Assembly (NCBI GenBank): GCA_029781795.1
Contig: JAKOWB010000217.1
Coordinates: 1 to 58,220 of the forward strand
Length of the DNA stretch: 58,220 bases
Source: Pseudomonadota bacterium
GTDB taxonomy: Bacteria > Pseudomonadota > Alphaproteobacteria > Kiloniellales > JACOMY01
Reading direction: 5' to 3'
Part shown: piece after piece, positions 48,737 to 56,998 of the stretch
Numbering within the stretch: position 1 is the stretch's first letter
Layout: every line of letters begins with the position of its first letter
Notes under the pieces: generated by a model
What the model was told of the DNA's origin: nothing
Seen by the model: only the letters and a program-made list of their open reading frames with translations
The model's database searches: none
Position numbers and translations under genes: made by a program

Positions 48737-49087
48737 ATGCAGGTCAAGCGCATCGTCGCCAACATCGCCGCCGCCGATCCGGCCGCGGGCGAGGCCTTCT
48801 ACGGCGGCCTGCTCGGCCTGACGCGCCTGATGGACCAGGGCTGGATCGTCACCTGGGGCGGCCCTGGCCAGGCGCGCGCCCAACTCAGCGTCGCCAGCGA
48901 AGGCGGTAACGCCCCCCCCGTCCCGGACCTCTCCATCGAGGTCGATGACCTGGACGAGTTCCTGGCCCGCGTCGCCGCCGCGGCCTGGCCGATCGAGTAC
49001 GGCCCGGCCGAGGAGCCCTGGGGCGTGCGGCGGGTGTTTCTGCGCGATCCCTTCGGCAAGCTGGTGAATGTGCTGCAGCACCTGTAG
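48737..49087 (+). CDS. VOC-superfamily (glyoxalase/bleomycin-resistance type) protein
   Basis: A 116-residue single VOC module pair (beta-alpha-beta-beta-beta twice): VKRIVANIAAADPAAGEAFY at the start, YGPAEEPWGVRRVFLRDPFGKLVNVLQHL at the end (ending DPFGKLVNVLQ is the family hallmark). The usual first metal His is not evident, so it may bind rather than catalyse. Small VOC proteins detoxify or sequester hydrophobic or antibiotic compounds; the ligand is unknown. The ribosome site before the ATG at 48737 is weak. Preceded by a structured leader. Confidence 0.82.
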   Translation: MQVKRIVANIAAADPAAGEAFYGGLLGLTRLMDQGWIVTWGGPGQARAQLSVASEGGNAPPVPDLSIEVDDLDEFLARVAAAAWPIEYGPAEEPWGVRRVFLRDPFGKLVNVLQHL

Positions 49088-49119
49088 CGGCACCGGCGGC
49101 CGGGTGGCCTTCGCCCTCG

Positions 49120-50268
49120 TTATTGCGCCAGCCGGTACACCAGCGAGTCGACGCGGAACCGCAGGTCCGGGGCGAGGCTGTTCGAGACGACCAGGTAACG
49201 CTCGCCGCCGGCCTCGAAGCTGCCGGCGTCCGTGCCGCCGAAGGTGTCGAAGCTCTGCGCCGGTTCGAAGGCCATGCCGTTCCAGCGGTACAGGGTCGAC
49301 CGCAGGGCGGTTTCTGGTTTCGTGCGATCGCCGGTGATGAAGTTGACCCGCACCAGGTAGGGGTAGGGATCGGCCGGGAGGAAATGAAAGGCGCGACCGC
49401 CGGGACCGTCGAGGGCCTGGTACTCCACGAACCGGCCATCCGCGAAGCGGTAGATGCGGCTGGTGCCGACCAGGTTCGCGTAGGCGAGGTAGTGGCTACC
49501 GTCGATGCGGAAATGCGTGAGGTCCCGCGCGCCGGGCTCGCTGACGGTCTGGATGGGCTGGAAGACGCCGTCCTTCCACTCGTAGAGCGTCCAGCCATCC
49601 AGGTGATCGGCCAGACCCAGATAGCTCCGGCCGTCGATCTCGAAGGACTCCAGGTCGTAGGCCCAGCGCGACGGAAGGCTCTGCGCTTCCTGGAAGCGCG
49701 TGCCATCCCAGCGGTAGATCCTGGATCGCGAATCGCCCTCCACGCCAGCGAGCGTCACGCCGTTGGCGATGGCCAGATAGTGCTCCGCGCCGATCGTGAA
49801 GGCGCGGACCTGCTTGGCGGCGAAGGTCGCCAGTTGCTGCACCGGGAAGAAGCGCCGGCCATCGAACTCGTAGACCATGGCGTAGCCGTTCGGGTTGTAG
49901 GGCCCGCGCCCCATCCTGACCCCGCAGATCGCCAGGAACAGGCGATCGCCGATCGTGAAGAACTCGGCGTCCTCGCTGCCGTGGGACGGGATGCGCTGGA
50001 ACTCCACCAGCGCCCCGCTCTCCCAGCGGAACACGACGCTGTCCACGTCGCTGTCGCCGCCATCCATGCTGGCAGGCTGGCCAGGTATGTCCTCGGCGAG
50101 CTGCGGGATGGCCACATAGATATCCTCGCCCATCCGGAAGGACTCGACGGCGCGGGCGCCCGAAGTGCCAAGTCGCTGCACCTCTTCGAGCCGGAGCGGC
50201 CGTTCCTCCGCCGCGACCGGGCTCGCCAGCAGCGCGACGAGCGCGAGCCTGGAGAGAACGCGGACCAT
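49120..50268 (-). CDS. exported EAR/EPTP-repeat seven-bladed beta-propeller
   Basis: A 382-residue secreted or periplasmic protein. Signal peptide MVRVLSRLALVALLASPVAA. The mature chain has seven repeats of about 45-50 residues, each with F-x-(I/M)-G/D-x3-Y-L-A-(I/V)-A-N and then S-x-I/V-Y-R-W-(D)-G-x2-F-x3-Q. Examples are FTIGAEHYLAIAN, FRIDGSHYLAYAN, FEAGGERYLVVSN and IYRWDGTRF. This is the EAR/EPTP repeat known from vertebrate LGI1, where seven form a ligand-binding propeller. The function in bacteria is unknown. A GTG at 50289 overlaps the upstream stop (GTGA) and is an alternative start. Confidence 0.8.
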   Translation of the reverse strand: MVRVLSRLALVALLASPVAAEERPLRLEEVQRLGTSGARAVESFRMGEDIYVAIPQLAEDIPGQPASMDGGDSDVDSVVFRWESGALVEFQRIPSHGSEDAEFFTIGDRLFLAICGVRMGRGPYNPNGYAMVYEFDGRRFFPVQQLATFAAKQVRAFTIGAEHYLAIANGVTLAGVEGDSRSRIYRWDGTRFQEAQSLPSRWAYDLESFEIDGRSYLGLADHLDGWTLYEWKDGVFQPIQTVSEPGARDLTHFRIDGSHYLAYANLVGTSRIYRFADGRFVEYQALDGPGGRAFHFLPADPYPYLVRVNFITGDRTKPETALRSTLYRWNGMAFEPAQSFDTFGGTDAGSFEAGGERYLVVSNSLAPDLRFRVDSLVYRLAQ

Positions 50269-50285
50269 CCCCTGCCCCCGCCGCC

Positions 50286-51632
50286 TCACTGCGGGATTTC
50301 AGGATTGGACTCGGGATAGCCGGCGACGCCCTCCGGGAAACCCGTGGTGAGACCGGGAATCTCCATGTTCGCCGCGTTCCAGCCGGCAGCCCGCAGCGCG
50401 CCCGGCACCCAGTAGCCGACCGCGTTCGACAGGAGCTCGCGATTGTCGATGAGCGACAGCTTCAGCCGCTGCACGAAGCCCGCGATGTCGTCGGCCTCGG
50501 TGACGCCATAGTCGCCCGGCAACGCCGGCCGCCCGGCGGGCAGCGCGATGCTCGCCACACCCGGGAACGCGCTCGCGGCGACCCGCGTGCGGTCATAGAT
50601 GCCGCCCCAAACCTGCGTGCCGTAGAACGTGAACACGTCCGCCTCGAGGGTATCCGCCTCGAAGACCGAAAGCGGACAGCCGCCCCCGCCAGGGCAGGGC
50701 GCATCGGCATAGGGCACGATGAGCACGTTCGCGCGCGGCAGTGCGCCATCGGCGACCGTCAGGAGCCCGGCGGCCAGCTGGTTGGTATCGAGCGTCAGGC
50801 CGGCGCCGTAGTTGGTGCCGATCGGCATGTGCACGACGACCCGCGCGTTCTTCCAGTCGATCGCGTCGCCTGCCGAGACGACCATGGTGCGAAGCCGGTC
50901 GGTGCTGTTCAAGGCCACCAGCATGAAGGTCGCGACCATGACGTTGTTGAAGGGGATCGGGTAGGCGCCATCGCCGCCCTCGTAGAACGCGCTGCCGACA
51001 GTCGCCCTCGTGAAGTCGGCGGGGTCGCCCTTCTGCACCTTCACCAGGTAGTCGCCCGCCATCCACAGGCCGTAGTCGATCATCCGCTCGATGGCCTCGG
51101 CGTGGCTCTGCCACGACGGCGCATCCACCTGCGTCACCCAGTAGGCGCCGTCGACCGGCTGCCGATTGGCCTCGCGCGCGGCGCGGACGCGCTCGAGCAG
51201 CGTGGCCAGCAGCGCCGGCCACGCCGTCGACTTCGCCTCGTTCAGCGCGGCCAGGTAGGCAATGGCCGGGCCGACATGCGAGAGCGCCGTCATCTCATAG
51301 AACCCGCTCGACGGATCGTCGCGGGTCAAGAGGCCGGTGATCTTCGCGCGGGTCGTCCCGTCGTAGACGAAGACCCCGTACTCGTTCACCAGCACCAGCG
51401 GACCGGTCGGCGACACCACGCCTTCGTCGCCGGCGCCGGACGGCATCGCCTTCGCCAGCGCGGACCCGATGGTCCCCGCCCCCTCGCCGCGCGGGAAAAT
51501 CTCGAAGAGGTCCATGAAGGCCGGAATGGTCTTGTAGGAGCTTTCCGCGGCCGCGGCGGGTCCCGCCAGCAGCAGGGCGAGGAGAACGCCGGGAAGAGCT
51601 CTCCGCCAGGATCGGCCACCGCGCGTGCCCAT
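50286..51632 (-). CDS. large exported protein of unknown function
   Basis: A 448-residue protein that I do not recognise. A signal peptide (RRALPGVLLALLLAGPAAAA) is followed by a soluble globular chain with no obvious repeats or membrane segments. Notable stretches are LVLVNEYGVFVYDGTTRAKI, a possible Cys pair in PYADAPCPGGGGCPLSVFEAD, and a Pro/Gly-rich C-terminus. It sits directly upstream of the EAR-propeller gene on the same strand, with stop and possible GTG start overlapping, so the two probably act together outside the cytoplasm. Confidence 0.65.
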   Translation of the reverse strand: MGTRGGRSWRRALPGVLLALLLAGPAAAAESSYKTIPAFMDLFEIFPRGEGAGTIGSALAKAMPSGAGDEGVVSPTGPLVLVNEYGVFVYDGTTRAKITGLLTRDDPSSGFYEMTALSHVGPAIAYLAALNEAKSTAWPALLATLLERVRAAREANRQPVDGAYWVTQVDAPSWQSHAEAIERMIDYGLWMAGDYLVKVQKGDPADFTRATVGSAFYEGGDGAYPIPFNNVMVATFMLVALNSTDRLRTMVVSAGDAIDWKNARVVVHMPIGTNYGAGLTLDTNQLAAGLLTVADGALPRANVLIVPYADAPCPGGGGCPLSVFEADTLEADVFTFYGTQVWGGIYDRTRVAASAFPGVASIALPAGRPALPGDYGVTEADDIAGFVQRLKLSLIDNRELLSNAVGYWVPGALRAAGWNAANMEIPGLTTGFPEGVAGYPESNPEIPQ

Positions 51633-51960
51633 CGGAAGCGTTCCCCCTCGCTTGAAACCCGGCAGTATGGCGGATTGATGCGCCGAACCGTGCAATCGAC
51701 GCAGGTCGGCCGCACCTTGCTGACGTCGCATACTCCCTTAGGGTCGCGATCCTGCCCGTCCCCGATGCGACTTGCAAACCCCAGTCGCTCCTTCCGTCGC
51801 TTCGCCGGGCCCCTGACGAGCCCGGCGACCGGATGGCGCGCTGCGCAAGGATGCCGGCTCGCTGCCCTCACCACCGGCCAATCTGCGACGCCGGCCTCGA
51901 GCCTTGTGACGTGACCAATCCGTGACCAAACGGAACAGCCATCGCGTGACACACTGGAAT
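51633..51960. other. 328-base intergenic region between unknown exported protein and tRNA-Arg
   Basis: No gene seen. It should hold the promoter of the 50286-51632 gene. A 9-bp direct repeat CGTGACCAA (51911-51919 and 51922-51930) has an 11-base period, one helical turn, suggesting a tandem binding site. I see no duplicated tRNA end or integrase remnant. Confidence 0.5.
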
Positions 51961-52038
51961 TGGCGCGCCCGGCAGGATTCGAACCTGCGACCCCAAGCTT
52001 AGAAGGCTCGTGCTCTAGTCCAGCTGAGCTACGGGCGC
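51961..52038 (-). tRNA. tRNA-Arg (TCT)
   Basis: On the minus strand the acceptor GCGCCCG pairs with CGGGCGC, the anticodon stem CGAGC/GCTTG carries loop CTTCTAA (anticodon TCT), the T-arm is GCAGG-TTCGAAT-CCTGC, and CCA is encoded. Confidence 0.97.
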
Positions 52039-52142
52039 CCAAAGGTGTGCGACTGCTCCCGGCTAATCCCCCCGGGGCACTATAGGGCAAGCGGCGGTTG
52101 TCGTGGGCGCGCTTCTGCTCGCGCGCCGCGGCCGGTCTTCCC

Positions 52143-52448
52143 CTAGTGCGTCCAGGGGAAGGGTCTGCCGGCGGCGAAGTTGTCGGCGTAGGCCTTGGGG
52201 CGCACGCTGCGCGGGCGCGCCTCCTCCACCTGGTACATCAGGCCCTCGCGCTCGCAGTAGGCGATGGCCTCCTCCTTGGTCTCGAACCAGAGGCGAAGCT
52301 GCTGGCGCGTGTCGGCCGAGGAGGTCCAGCCCATCAGCGGCTCGACCTGGCGCGGGGCGGCGGGCTCGAACTCCACCAGCCAGCGCCGGGTGGTCGCGCG
52401 GCCGGACTGCATGGCGTTCTTCGCCGGCTGGTGAATGCGCACCGTCAT
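52143..52448 (-). CDS. NDUFS4-like complex I accessory subunit
   Basis: A 101-residue protein of the ETC complex I subunit family, homologous to mitochondrial NDUFS4 and found in alphaproteobacteria. VRIHQPAKNAMQSGRATTRRW, LMGWTSSADTRQQLRLWF, and FETKEEAIAYCEREGL plus the C-terminal PKAYADNF are diagnostic. It stabilises the electron-input module of NADH:quinone oxidoreductase. The start at 52448 gives the normal N-terminus. It lies between tRNA-Arg and tRNA-Pro. Confidence 0.93.
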   Translation of the reverse strand: MTVRIHQPAKNAMQSGRATTRRWLVEFEPAAPRQVEPLMGWTSSADTRQQLRLWFETKEEAIAYCEREGLMYQVEEARPRSVRPKAYADNFAAGRPFPWTH

Positions 52449-52498
52449 GACTGCCGCTCCCTCGATGAACCGCGTCCGGTCCCTAGCATACAATGATC

Positions 52499-52575
52499 TG
52501 GTCGGGGCGAGAGGATTTGAACCTCCGGCTTCCTGCTCCCAAAGCAGGCGCTCTACCAGGCTGAGCTACGCCCCG
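52499..52575 (-). tRNA. tRNA-Pro (TGG)
   Basis: On the minus strand the acceptor CGGGGCG pairs with CGCCCCG, the anticodon stem CCTGC/GCAGG carries loop TTTGGGA (anticodon TGG), and the T-arm is GGAGG-TTCAAAT-CCTCT. CCA is encoded. Confidence 0.97.
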
Positions 52576-52726
52576 CGACGCGGCCTCTGATACAGGATAA
52601 GGGCCGGTTGGGGGAAGCCTCTCGGGGGCGCCTGCGGCGCCGCCGGGCACTCGGGCGGTGCCTATAGGCTTGCACCGGCGGGGCCCGGACAACAGACTGT
52701 CGCGCGTTTCAGATCGGAGTCTTGCC

Positions 52727-53389
52727 ATGTCAGCCCGCAGCATCGGCCTCACCGACGCCCTCTACGACTACCTCCTGCGGAACTCGCTGCGCGAGCCGGC
52801 GGTCCTGGCGGAACTGAGGGCCGAGACCGCGGCCATGCCCGACGGCGGCATGCAGATCAGCCCCGAGCAGGGGCAGTTCATGCGCCTGCTGGTGCGCCTG
52901 ACCGGCGCGCGGCGTTGCGTCGAGGTCGGCACCTTCACCGGCTATTCCGCGCTATCGGTCGCGCTCGCCCTGCCCGACGACGGCAGGCTGGTCTGCTGCG
53001 ACGTGAGTGAGGACTTCACCTCCGTCGCCCGCCGCTACTGGGCCAAGGCAGGCGTCGCCGACAAGGTCGAGCTGCGCCTCGCCCCGGCACTGGAAAGCCT
53101 GGACGCCCTGATCAAGGAGGGCGGCGCCGGCCAGTACGACCTGGCTTTCGTCGACGCCGACAAGAAGAACTACGACGGCTACTACGAGCGCTGCCTGACC
53201 TTGCTGCGCGCCGGCGGCCTGCTGCTGGTCGACAACGTGCTGTGGGACGGCGCGGTCGCCGACCCGAAGAACAACGACAAGCAGACCATCGCCATCCGGC
53301 GCCTCAACGCCAAGATGCAGCAGGACGAGCGTATCGATGTCTCGATGCTGCCGGTGGGCGACGGACTGACCCTCGCGCGCAAACGCTGA
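52727..53389 (+). CDS. class I O-methyltransferase (CCoAOMT-like)
   Basis: A 220-residue AdoMet-dependent O-methyltransferase of the caffeoyl-CoA/catechol type. The AdoMet site is VEVGTFTGYSALSVALALP, with metal and substrate residues in FVDADKKNYDGYYE and LLLVDNVLWDGAVADP. N-terminal SPEQGQFMRLLVRL is typical. The bacterial substrates are mostly unknown small catechols. Start ATG at 52727. It is followed five bases later by an unknown exported protein. Confidence 0.9.
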   Translation: MSARSIGLTDALYDYLLRNSLREPAVLAELRAETAAMPDGGMQISPEQGQFMRLLVRLTGARRCVEVGTFTGYSALSVALALPDDGRLVCCDVSEDFTSVARRYWAKAGVADKVELRLAPALESLDALIKEGGAGQYDLAFVDADKKNYDGYYERCLTLLRAGGLLLVDNVLWDGAVADPKNNDKQTIAIRRLNAKMQQDERIDVSMLPVGDGLTLARKR

Positions 53390-53394
53390 GCCCC

Positions 53395-54366
53395 TTGTTC
53401 CCGCGCCTCGCCGTCGCGCTCCTGACGGTCAACCTGCTGGCGGGCAACCTGCTGGCGGGCAACCTGCTGGCGGGCAACCTGCTGGCCGCGCCAGCGGCCG
53501 GCGACGAGCTGCACACTCTGGTCGAGGCCTATACCGACGGCATCGGCTGGTCGCCAAGCGAGGCCGGCCCTCTGGCCAAGGCGCTGCAGGCCGGCCTGAA
53601 CGAGGCCGCCGGGGGCGCCGGATCGGTCGGCCCGCTGGAGGCCGCGCTGCTGCTCTTCGCCGACCGCGAGAACGACCTGCCGCGCGTGCGCATGCTCGTG
53701 CGCTATGGCCAGGTGACGCTGCGGGGCGACGGGAAAACGCGGGTGGTCAGCCTGGTCGAGGTCGAGCGCTACAACCTGGGCCCGGCGCTGCGCGCCCAAG
53801 CCGTCGAGGAGTACGGCGAGGACAACGTCGACGAGGTCGCCGCCTTCGGCGAGGGGCCGAACGTCGCCTGGCGCTATGTCTTCGTCCCCGGGCAGGGCCG
53901 CGCGGCGGAGCTGCTGGCGGCGGCGCGGCAGGAGATTCCCGACAGCGATACCGAACGCGCCGACTGCCTGGGCCGCGGCTGCCTGGATCTCGCGGTCCCG
54001 CTGGACGAACTGGTGCGATTCGATCCGGCCGAGGCGCCGCCGACCGACTGGGCCGCGCCCTATCCGGCGGAGGAAAACGGCCTGGCGAGCCCCGCCCGCG
54101 CGACCGCGGAGCTGGAGCTGCACCTGGGTGTCGCCACCCTCATCGAGGGCGAATACGACTGGAACGGACTGGAGCAGCCGGAATCCGCGCCGGACGGCAC
54201 GCCCTTCCTCTTCCTGCAGTTCGAGAAGGGCCTCGGGCAGGACGAGGGCAGCGATGCCGTTCTGGCCCTGACCGAGCTGAACGACGCGGGCCTCTATGCC
54301 GTCTGGTCCCGCCGGATCGAGGTGCCGGGCAGCGTCTCCTGGTTCGGCGCGCCGGTACGGCGCTAG
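53395..54366 (+). CDS. exported protein of unknown function with repeat-bearing signal peptide
   Basis: A 323-residue protein not recognised. No ATG or GTG is suitable after the preceding stop; TTG at 53395 is the likely start (LFPRLAVALLTVNLLAGN...). The hydrophobic core contains three and a half exact copies of N-L-L-A-G, then AAPAAGDE as cleavage region. The mature part is acidic (many E and D), with VRYGQVTLRGDGKTRVVSLVEV and a CLGRGCLDLAV Cys pair. It is probably periplasmic. Cotranscribed with the O-methyltransferase gene. Confidence 0.65.
   Translation: MFPRLAVALLTVNLLAGNLLAGNLLAGNLLAAPAAGDELHTLVEAYTDGIGWSPSEAGPLAKALQAGLNEAAGGAGSVGPLEAALLLFADRENDLPRVRMLVRYGQVTLRGDGKTRVVSLVEVERYNLGPALRAQAVEEYGEDNVDEVAAFGEGPNVAWRYVFVPGQGRAAELLAAARQEIPDSDTERADCLGRGCLDLAVPLDELVRFDPAEAPPTDWAAPYPAEENGLASPARATAELELHLGVATLIEGEYDWNGLEQPESAPDGTPFLFLQFEKGLGQDEGSDAVLALTELNDAGLYAVWSRRIEVPGSVSWFGAPVRR
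53431..53486 (+). repeat. 15-bp tandem repeat in a signal peptide
   Basis: AACCTGCTGGCGGGC is repeated three times perfectly (53431-53475) plus an 11-base partial copy. Each unit encodes N-L-L-A-G, so gain or loss of a unit keeps the frame but changes signal-peptide length by five residues. Confidence 0.95.
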
Positions 54367-54373
54367 CCCTGCC

Positions 54374-54838
54374 TCAGGGCACCAGCAGGGGGTGCAGGAC
54401 CGTGTCGCCGGGCTTGAGCCCAAGACGCGCAACCGTGCCAGCCTTCAGCTCCAGCACCGCCTTCACCGGATCGTTCGAGGGGATGATGGTCTCGCTCTGC
54501 GGCACGGCGTCCTCTGCCATGCCCAGCACCTCACCATCGCGCGCGAGGAAGAGCATGTCGAGCGGCACCAGGGTGTTCTTCATCCACATCATCACCGGCC
54601 GCTCCAGGTCGTAGATGAAGAGCATGCCGGCGTCGTCGTCCAGGCTCTCGCGGTACATCAGGCCCTGGGCGCGCTGTTCCGGCGTCAGCGCCAGCTCGAC
54701 GCGGAAGGGGAAGCGCCGGCCGTCCCGGGTGCGGATGGTGAGCCGGCTCTGCTCGAAGTCCAGCGCCCGGACCGGCGCCGGCGGCAGCAGCAGCGCCAGC
54801 GCGGCCAGGCCCAGGACATGGCGGCGGCTGAGGGTCAT
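54374..54838 (-). CDS. DUF192-family exported protein
   Basis: A 154-residue protein. Signal peptide with twin arginines (MTLSRRHVLGLAALALLLPP). The DUF192 core is clear: FRVELALTPEQRAQGLMYRE, DDAGMLFIYDLERPVMMWMKNTLVPLDMLF and VLELKAGTVARLGLKPGD. The function of the family is unknown, mostly periplasmic small beta-domain proteins. Its start overlaps the stop of the HDAC-like gene by four bases (coupled translation). Confidence 0.88.
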   Translation of the reverse strand: MTLSRRHVLGLAALALLLPPAPVRALDFEQSRLTIRTRDGRRFPFRVELALTPEQRAQGLMYRESLDDDAGMLFIYDLERPVMMWMKNTLVPLDMLFLARDGEVLGMAEDAVPQSETIIPSNDPVKAVLELKAGTVARLGLKPGDTVLHPLLVP

Positions 54839-55950
54839 GGACGCAGCACCTCTCGGGCGATGACGCGGATCTCGTCGCGGACCGGACCACGCGACGGCGG
54901 GTCGGTCAAGCTAGTGAACCAGCGCGCCGGCGGGTTCCTCGCCCGGCTGTGCCGCCAGGCAATCGCGCGCAGCAGCGCCTCGGCCGCGGGCGGCAGGTCC
55001 TCCGGCGGCTCGCGCCCGGTCAGGATCCCCCAGCAGCCGACCCAGGCACGTGCGACGCTCCAGGGATTGTAGCCGCCACCGCCCAGCACGATGAGGCGCG
55101 GCGCCAGGTCCTTCACCTGGCGCAGCACCTGCCAGTAGCCGCCGTTGGAGAGCATCAGGCCGCTCATGGGATCGTCAGCCAGGCAGTCGGCGCCGGCCTG
55201 CAGCACCAGGGCTGCCGGCTTCACCCGCTCGATCAGCGGCAGCACGGCGGCCTCTAGCAGAAAGGCCATCTCGTCGTCGTGGAAGCCGGCCGGCAGCGGC
55301 AGATTGCGCGCCTGGCCGCCGCCACGGTCGTCCAGCCCGCCGGCCGGCGCCGGCGGCCGGTGCGGCCAGCGCCCGGCCTCGTGCAGCGAGACGGTCCAGA
55401 CCCGTTCGTCGCCGGCGAAGGCGTCCTGCACCCCGTCGCCGTGGTGCGCATCGATGTCGAGGTAGAAGACCGGCTGGATGCCGCCGTCGAGCAGCGCCAG
55501 GATCGCCAGCACCGGGTCGTTCAGGTAGCAGAAGCCGCTGGCCCGGTCCGGCCGGCCGTGGTGCGTGCCGCCGGCCGGGCTGAAGACCACGCCGCCCTCG
55601 GCGACCAGCGCCGCGGCCTTGAGGCTGGCGCCGCAGGCGGTGGCCGGGCGACTGAACACCTCGGGAAAGATCGGGTTGGCATCGCGGCCGATGCGGTAGC
55701 GCTCCTGCAGGTCGGCCGGCAGCGCCTGGTCGCGCTCGGCCTGCTGCAGCGCCGCCAGGTAGTCAGGGTCGTGGAAGCGGGAGAGCGCGGCGATGCTGGC
55801 CGGCCGCACGGTGCGATAGCTGCGCCCGTCGATCCAGCCCAGCGCGCGCGCCAGGTCGATGGCGGTGGAGACGCGCGGGATTGCGAGGGGATGCAGCCCG
55901 CCGTAGCTGGAGCGGCGGTAGATGTCGTTGCCGAGGAACTGAGGCGCCAT
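54835..55950 (-). CDS. histone-deacetylase-superfamily hydrolase (AcuC-like)
   Basis: A 371-residue zinc amidohydrolase. The metal site is D167 and H169 in FYLDIDAHHGDGV and D255 in QAGADCLADDP. The paired catalytic histidines H130/H131 are in SPAGGTHHGRPDRASGF and the transition-state Tyr is Y294 (LGGGGYNPWSVARAW). All are intact. Bacterial relatives deacetylate acetyl-CoA synthetase (AcuC) or small acetyl-amines. The ATG at 55950 is the only plausible start, with a weak ribosome site. Cotranscribed with DUF192. Confidence 0.92.
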   Translation of the reverse strand: MAPQFLGNDIYRRSSYGGLHPLAIPRVSTAIDLARALGWIDGRSYRTVRPASIAALSRFHDPDYLAALQQAERDQALPADLQERYRIGRDANPIFPEVFSRPATACGASLKAAALVAEGGVVFSPAGGTHHGRPDRASGFCYLNDPVLAILALLDGGIQPVFYLDIDAHHGDGVQDAFAGDERVWTVSLHEAGRWPHRPPAPAGGLDDRGGGQARNLPLPAGFHDDEMAFLLEAAVLPLIERVKPAALVLQAGADCLADDPMSGLMLSNGGYWQVLRQVKDLAPRLIVLGGGGYNPWSVARAWVGCWGILTGREPPEDLPPAAEALLRAIAWRHSRARNPPARWFTSLTDPPSRGPVRDEIRVIAREVLRP

Positions 55951-56174
55951 GCAACTGGCAAGATCGGGCCTGTGGCCGGCCGCGGCAAGCCGCCCTGCGG
56001 TGGTGCTCCACCTGCGTCCGCGCATACCACGATGTGAGGTAATCGACGCATAAGCGGTGCCCATAACTATAAATCTCTGTTCCGTAACGCTTTTTTTGCC
56101 CAGGGAACATTGCCCTGCAAGCCGTGGCAACCACATCCCCAAGCACCGAAACAACCGCCCGAGGGAGATGTCCC

Positions 56175-56693
56175 ATGCCACGCACGCCCCTGCTCTGCAC
56201 CGCCTTCTTCGCAATCCTCGCCGGCACGGCAGCGCAGGCCGCCGACAGCGGCACGACGAAGGACAAGGCGGCGGAAAGCACCGTCTGCACCGGCGGCAGC
56301 CAGATGGCGCAGCTACCTGTCGACGATCAGGACAACGGCAAGGGTGACGACGGCAGCGACGGCTCTGGCGCGCTGGGCGGCGCCGGCGGCAGTGGCGGCA
56401 GTGATGGCGACGGTGCCCTCGGCGGCGAGGGAGGTGCCGGGGGCGACGGCGGCGATCAGGGTGCCAACAACGGCGGCGCGGGCGGGGCCGGCGGCGCCGG
56501 TGGCGCCGGTGGCGCGGGCGGCGCTGGAGACCAATGCGCGTCGGGTGGAGCCGGGGGCGCGGGCGGTTCCGGAGGGGCCGGCGGCACTGGCGGAGCAGGT
56601 GGCGCCGGTGGTGCCGGTGGCGCCGGTGGTGCCGGTGGGAGTGGTGGTGCCGGTGGGAGCGGTGGCCAGGGCGGATCCGACCAGGAGGACTGA
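56175..56693 (+). CDS. Gly-rich exported protein 1 (GGA repeats)
   Basis: A 172-residue protein. Signal peptide MPRTPLLCTAFFAILAGTAAQAAD, then a short linker with two or three cysteines, then about 100 residues of (G-G-x)n, mostly GGAGGAGGAGG with occasional S, D and one Cys (DQCASGG). The triplet Gly-Gly-Ala pattern can form polyglycine-II helices, as in snow-flea antifreeze protein and some phage adhesins. I do not recognise the family. GGGAGA lies before the ATG at 56175; a terminator follows at 56781. Confidence 0.7.
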   Translation: MPRTPLLCTAFFAILAGTAAQAADSGTTKDKAAESTVCTGGSQMAQLPVDDQDNGKGDDGSDGSGALGGAGGSGGSDGDGALGGEGGAGGDGGDQGANNGGAGGAGGAGGAGGAGGAGDQCASGGAGGAGGSGGAGGTGGAGGAGGAGGAGGAGGSGGAGGSGGQGGSDQED

Positions 56694-56998
56694 GAGCTAG
56701 CTGTCGATCCGCCGCTCCAGCCGCTTGGCTTGGCGAGACAGGTCTTGGCGAAGCGACCCGCAACGAAGACGAAGCGCAACGAGGCCCCGTAAATATTACG
56801 TGGGCCTCTTTATTTACCTGTAATTCTGCTATTTATAATCAATATTAATGTCATATAAATATTTCTCTGTCATATCCACTATTTGTGGGAAATCCAGGAA
56901 CTGTTCCTCTGTTTATTGTTTGAACTCTGCATACCGGCGTAAAGCCGGAGCGCTCACTGCCCAACGAGCAGAACCTCCTCATTTCGAAAGGATTTTCC
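56694..56998. other. 305-base AT-rich spacer between Gly-rich genes 1 and 2
   Basis: No gene. The first 80 bases are GC-rich, then a terminator (56781-56816) and about 110 bases of strongly AT-rich DNA (56790-56900), far below the surrounding GC. This is probably the promoter region of gene 2. GGAACT at 56897 has a counterpart upstream of gene 3. Confidence 0.6.
56781..56816 (+). terminator. Rho-independent terminator after Gly-rich gene 1
   Basis: GAGGCCC-CGTAA and TTACG-T-GGGCCTC form a 12-bp stem with one bulge and a three-base loop, followed by TTTATTTA. A classical terminator. Confidence 0.9.

Noticed and set aside
51386..52090. Open frame running through tRNA-Arg
   Set aside because: Translation of a tRNA gene; the cloverleaf is complete.
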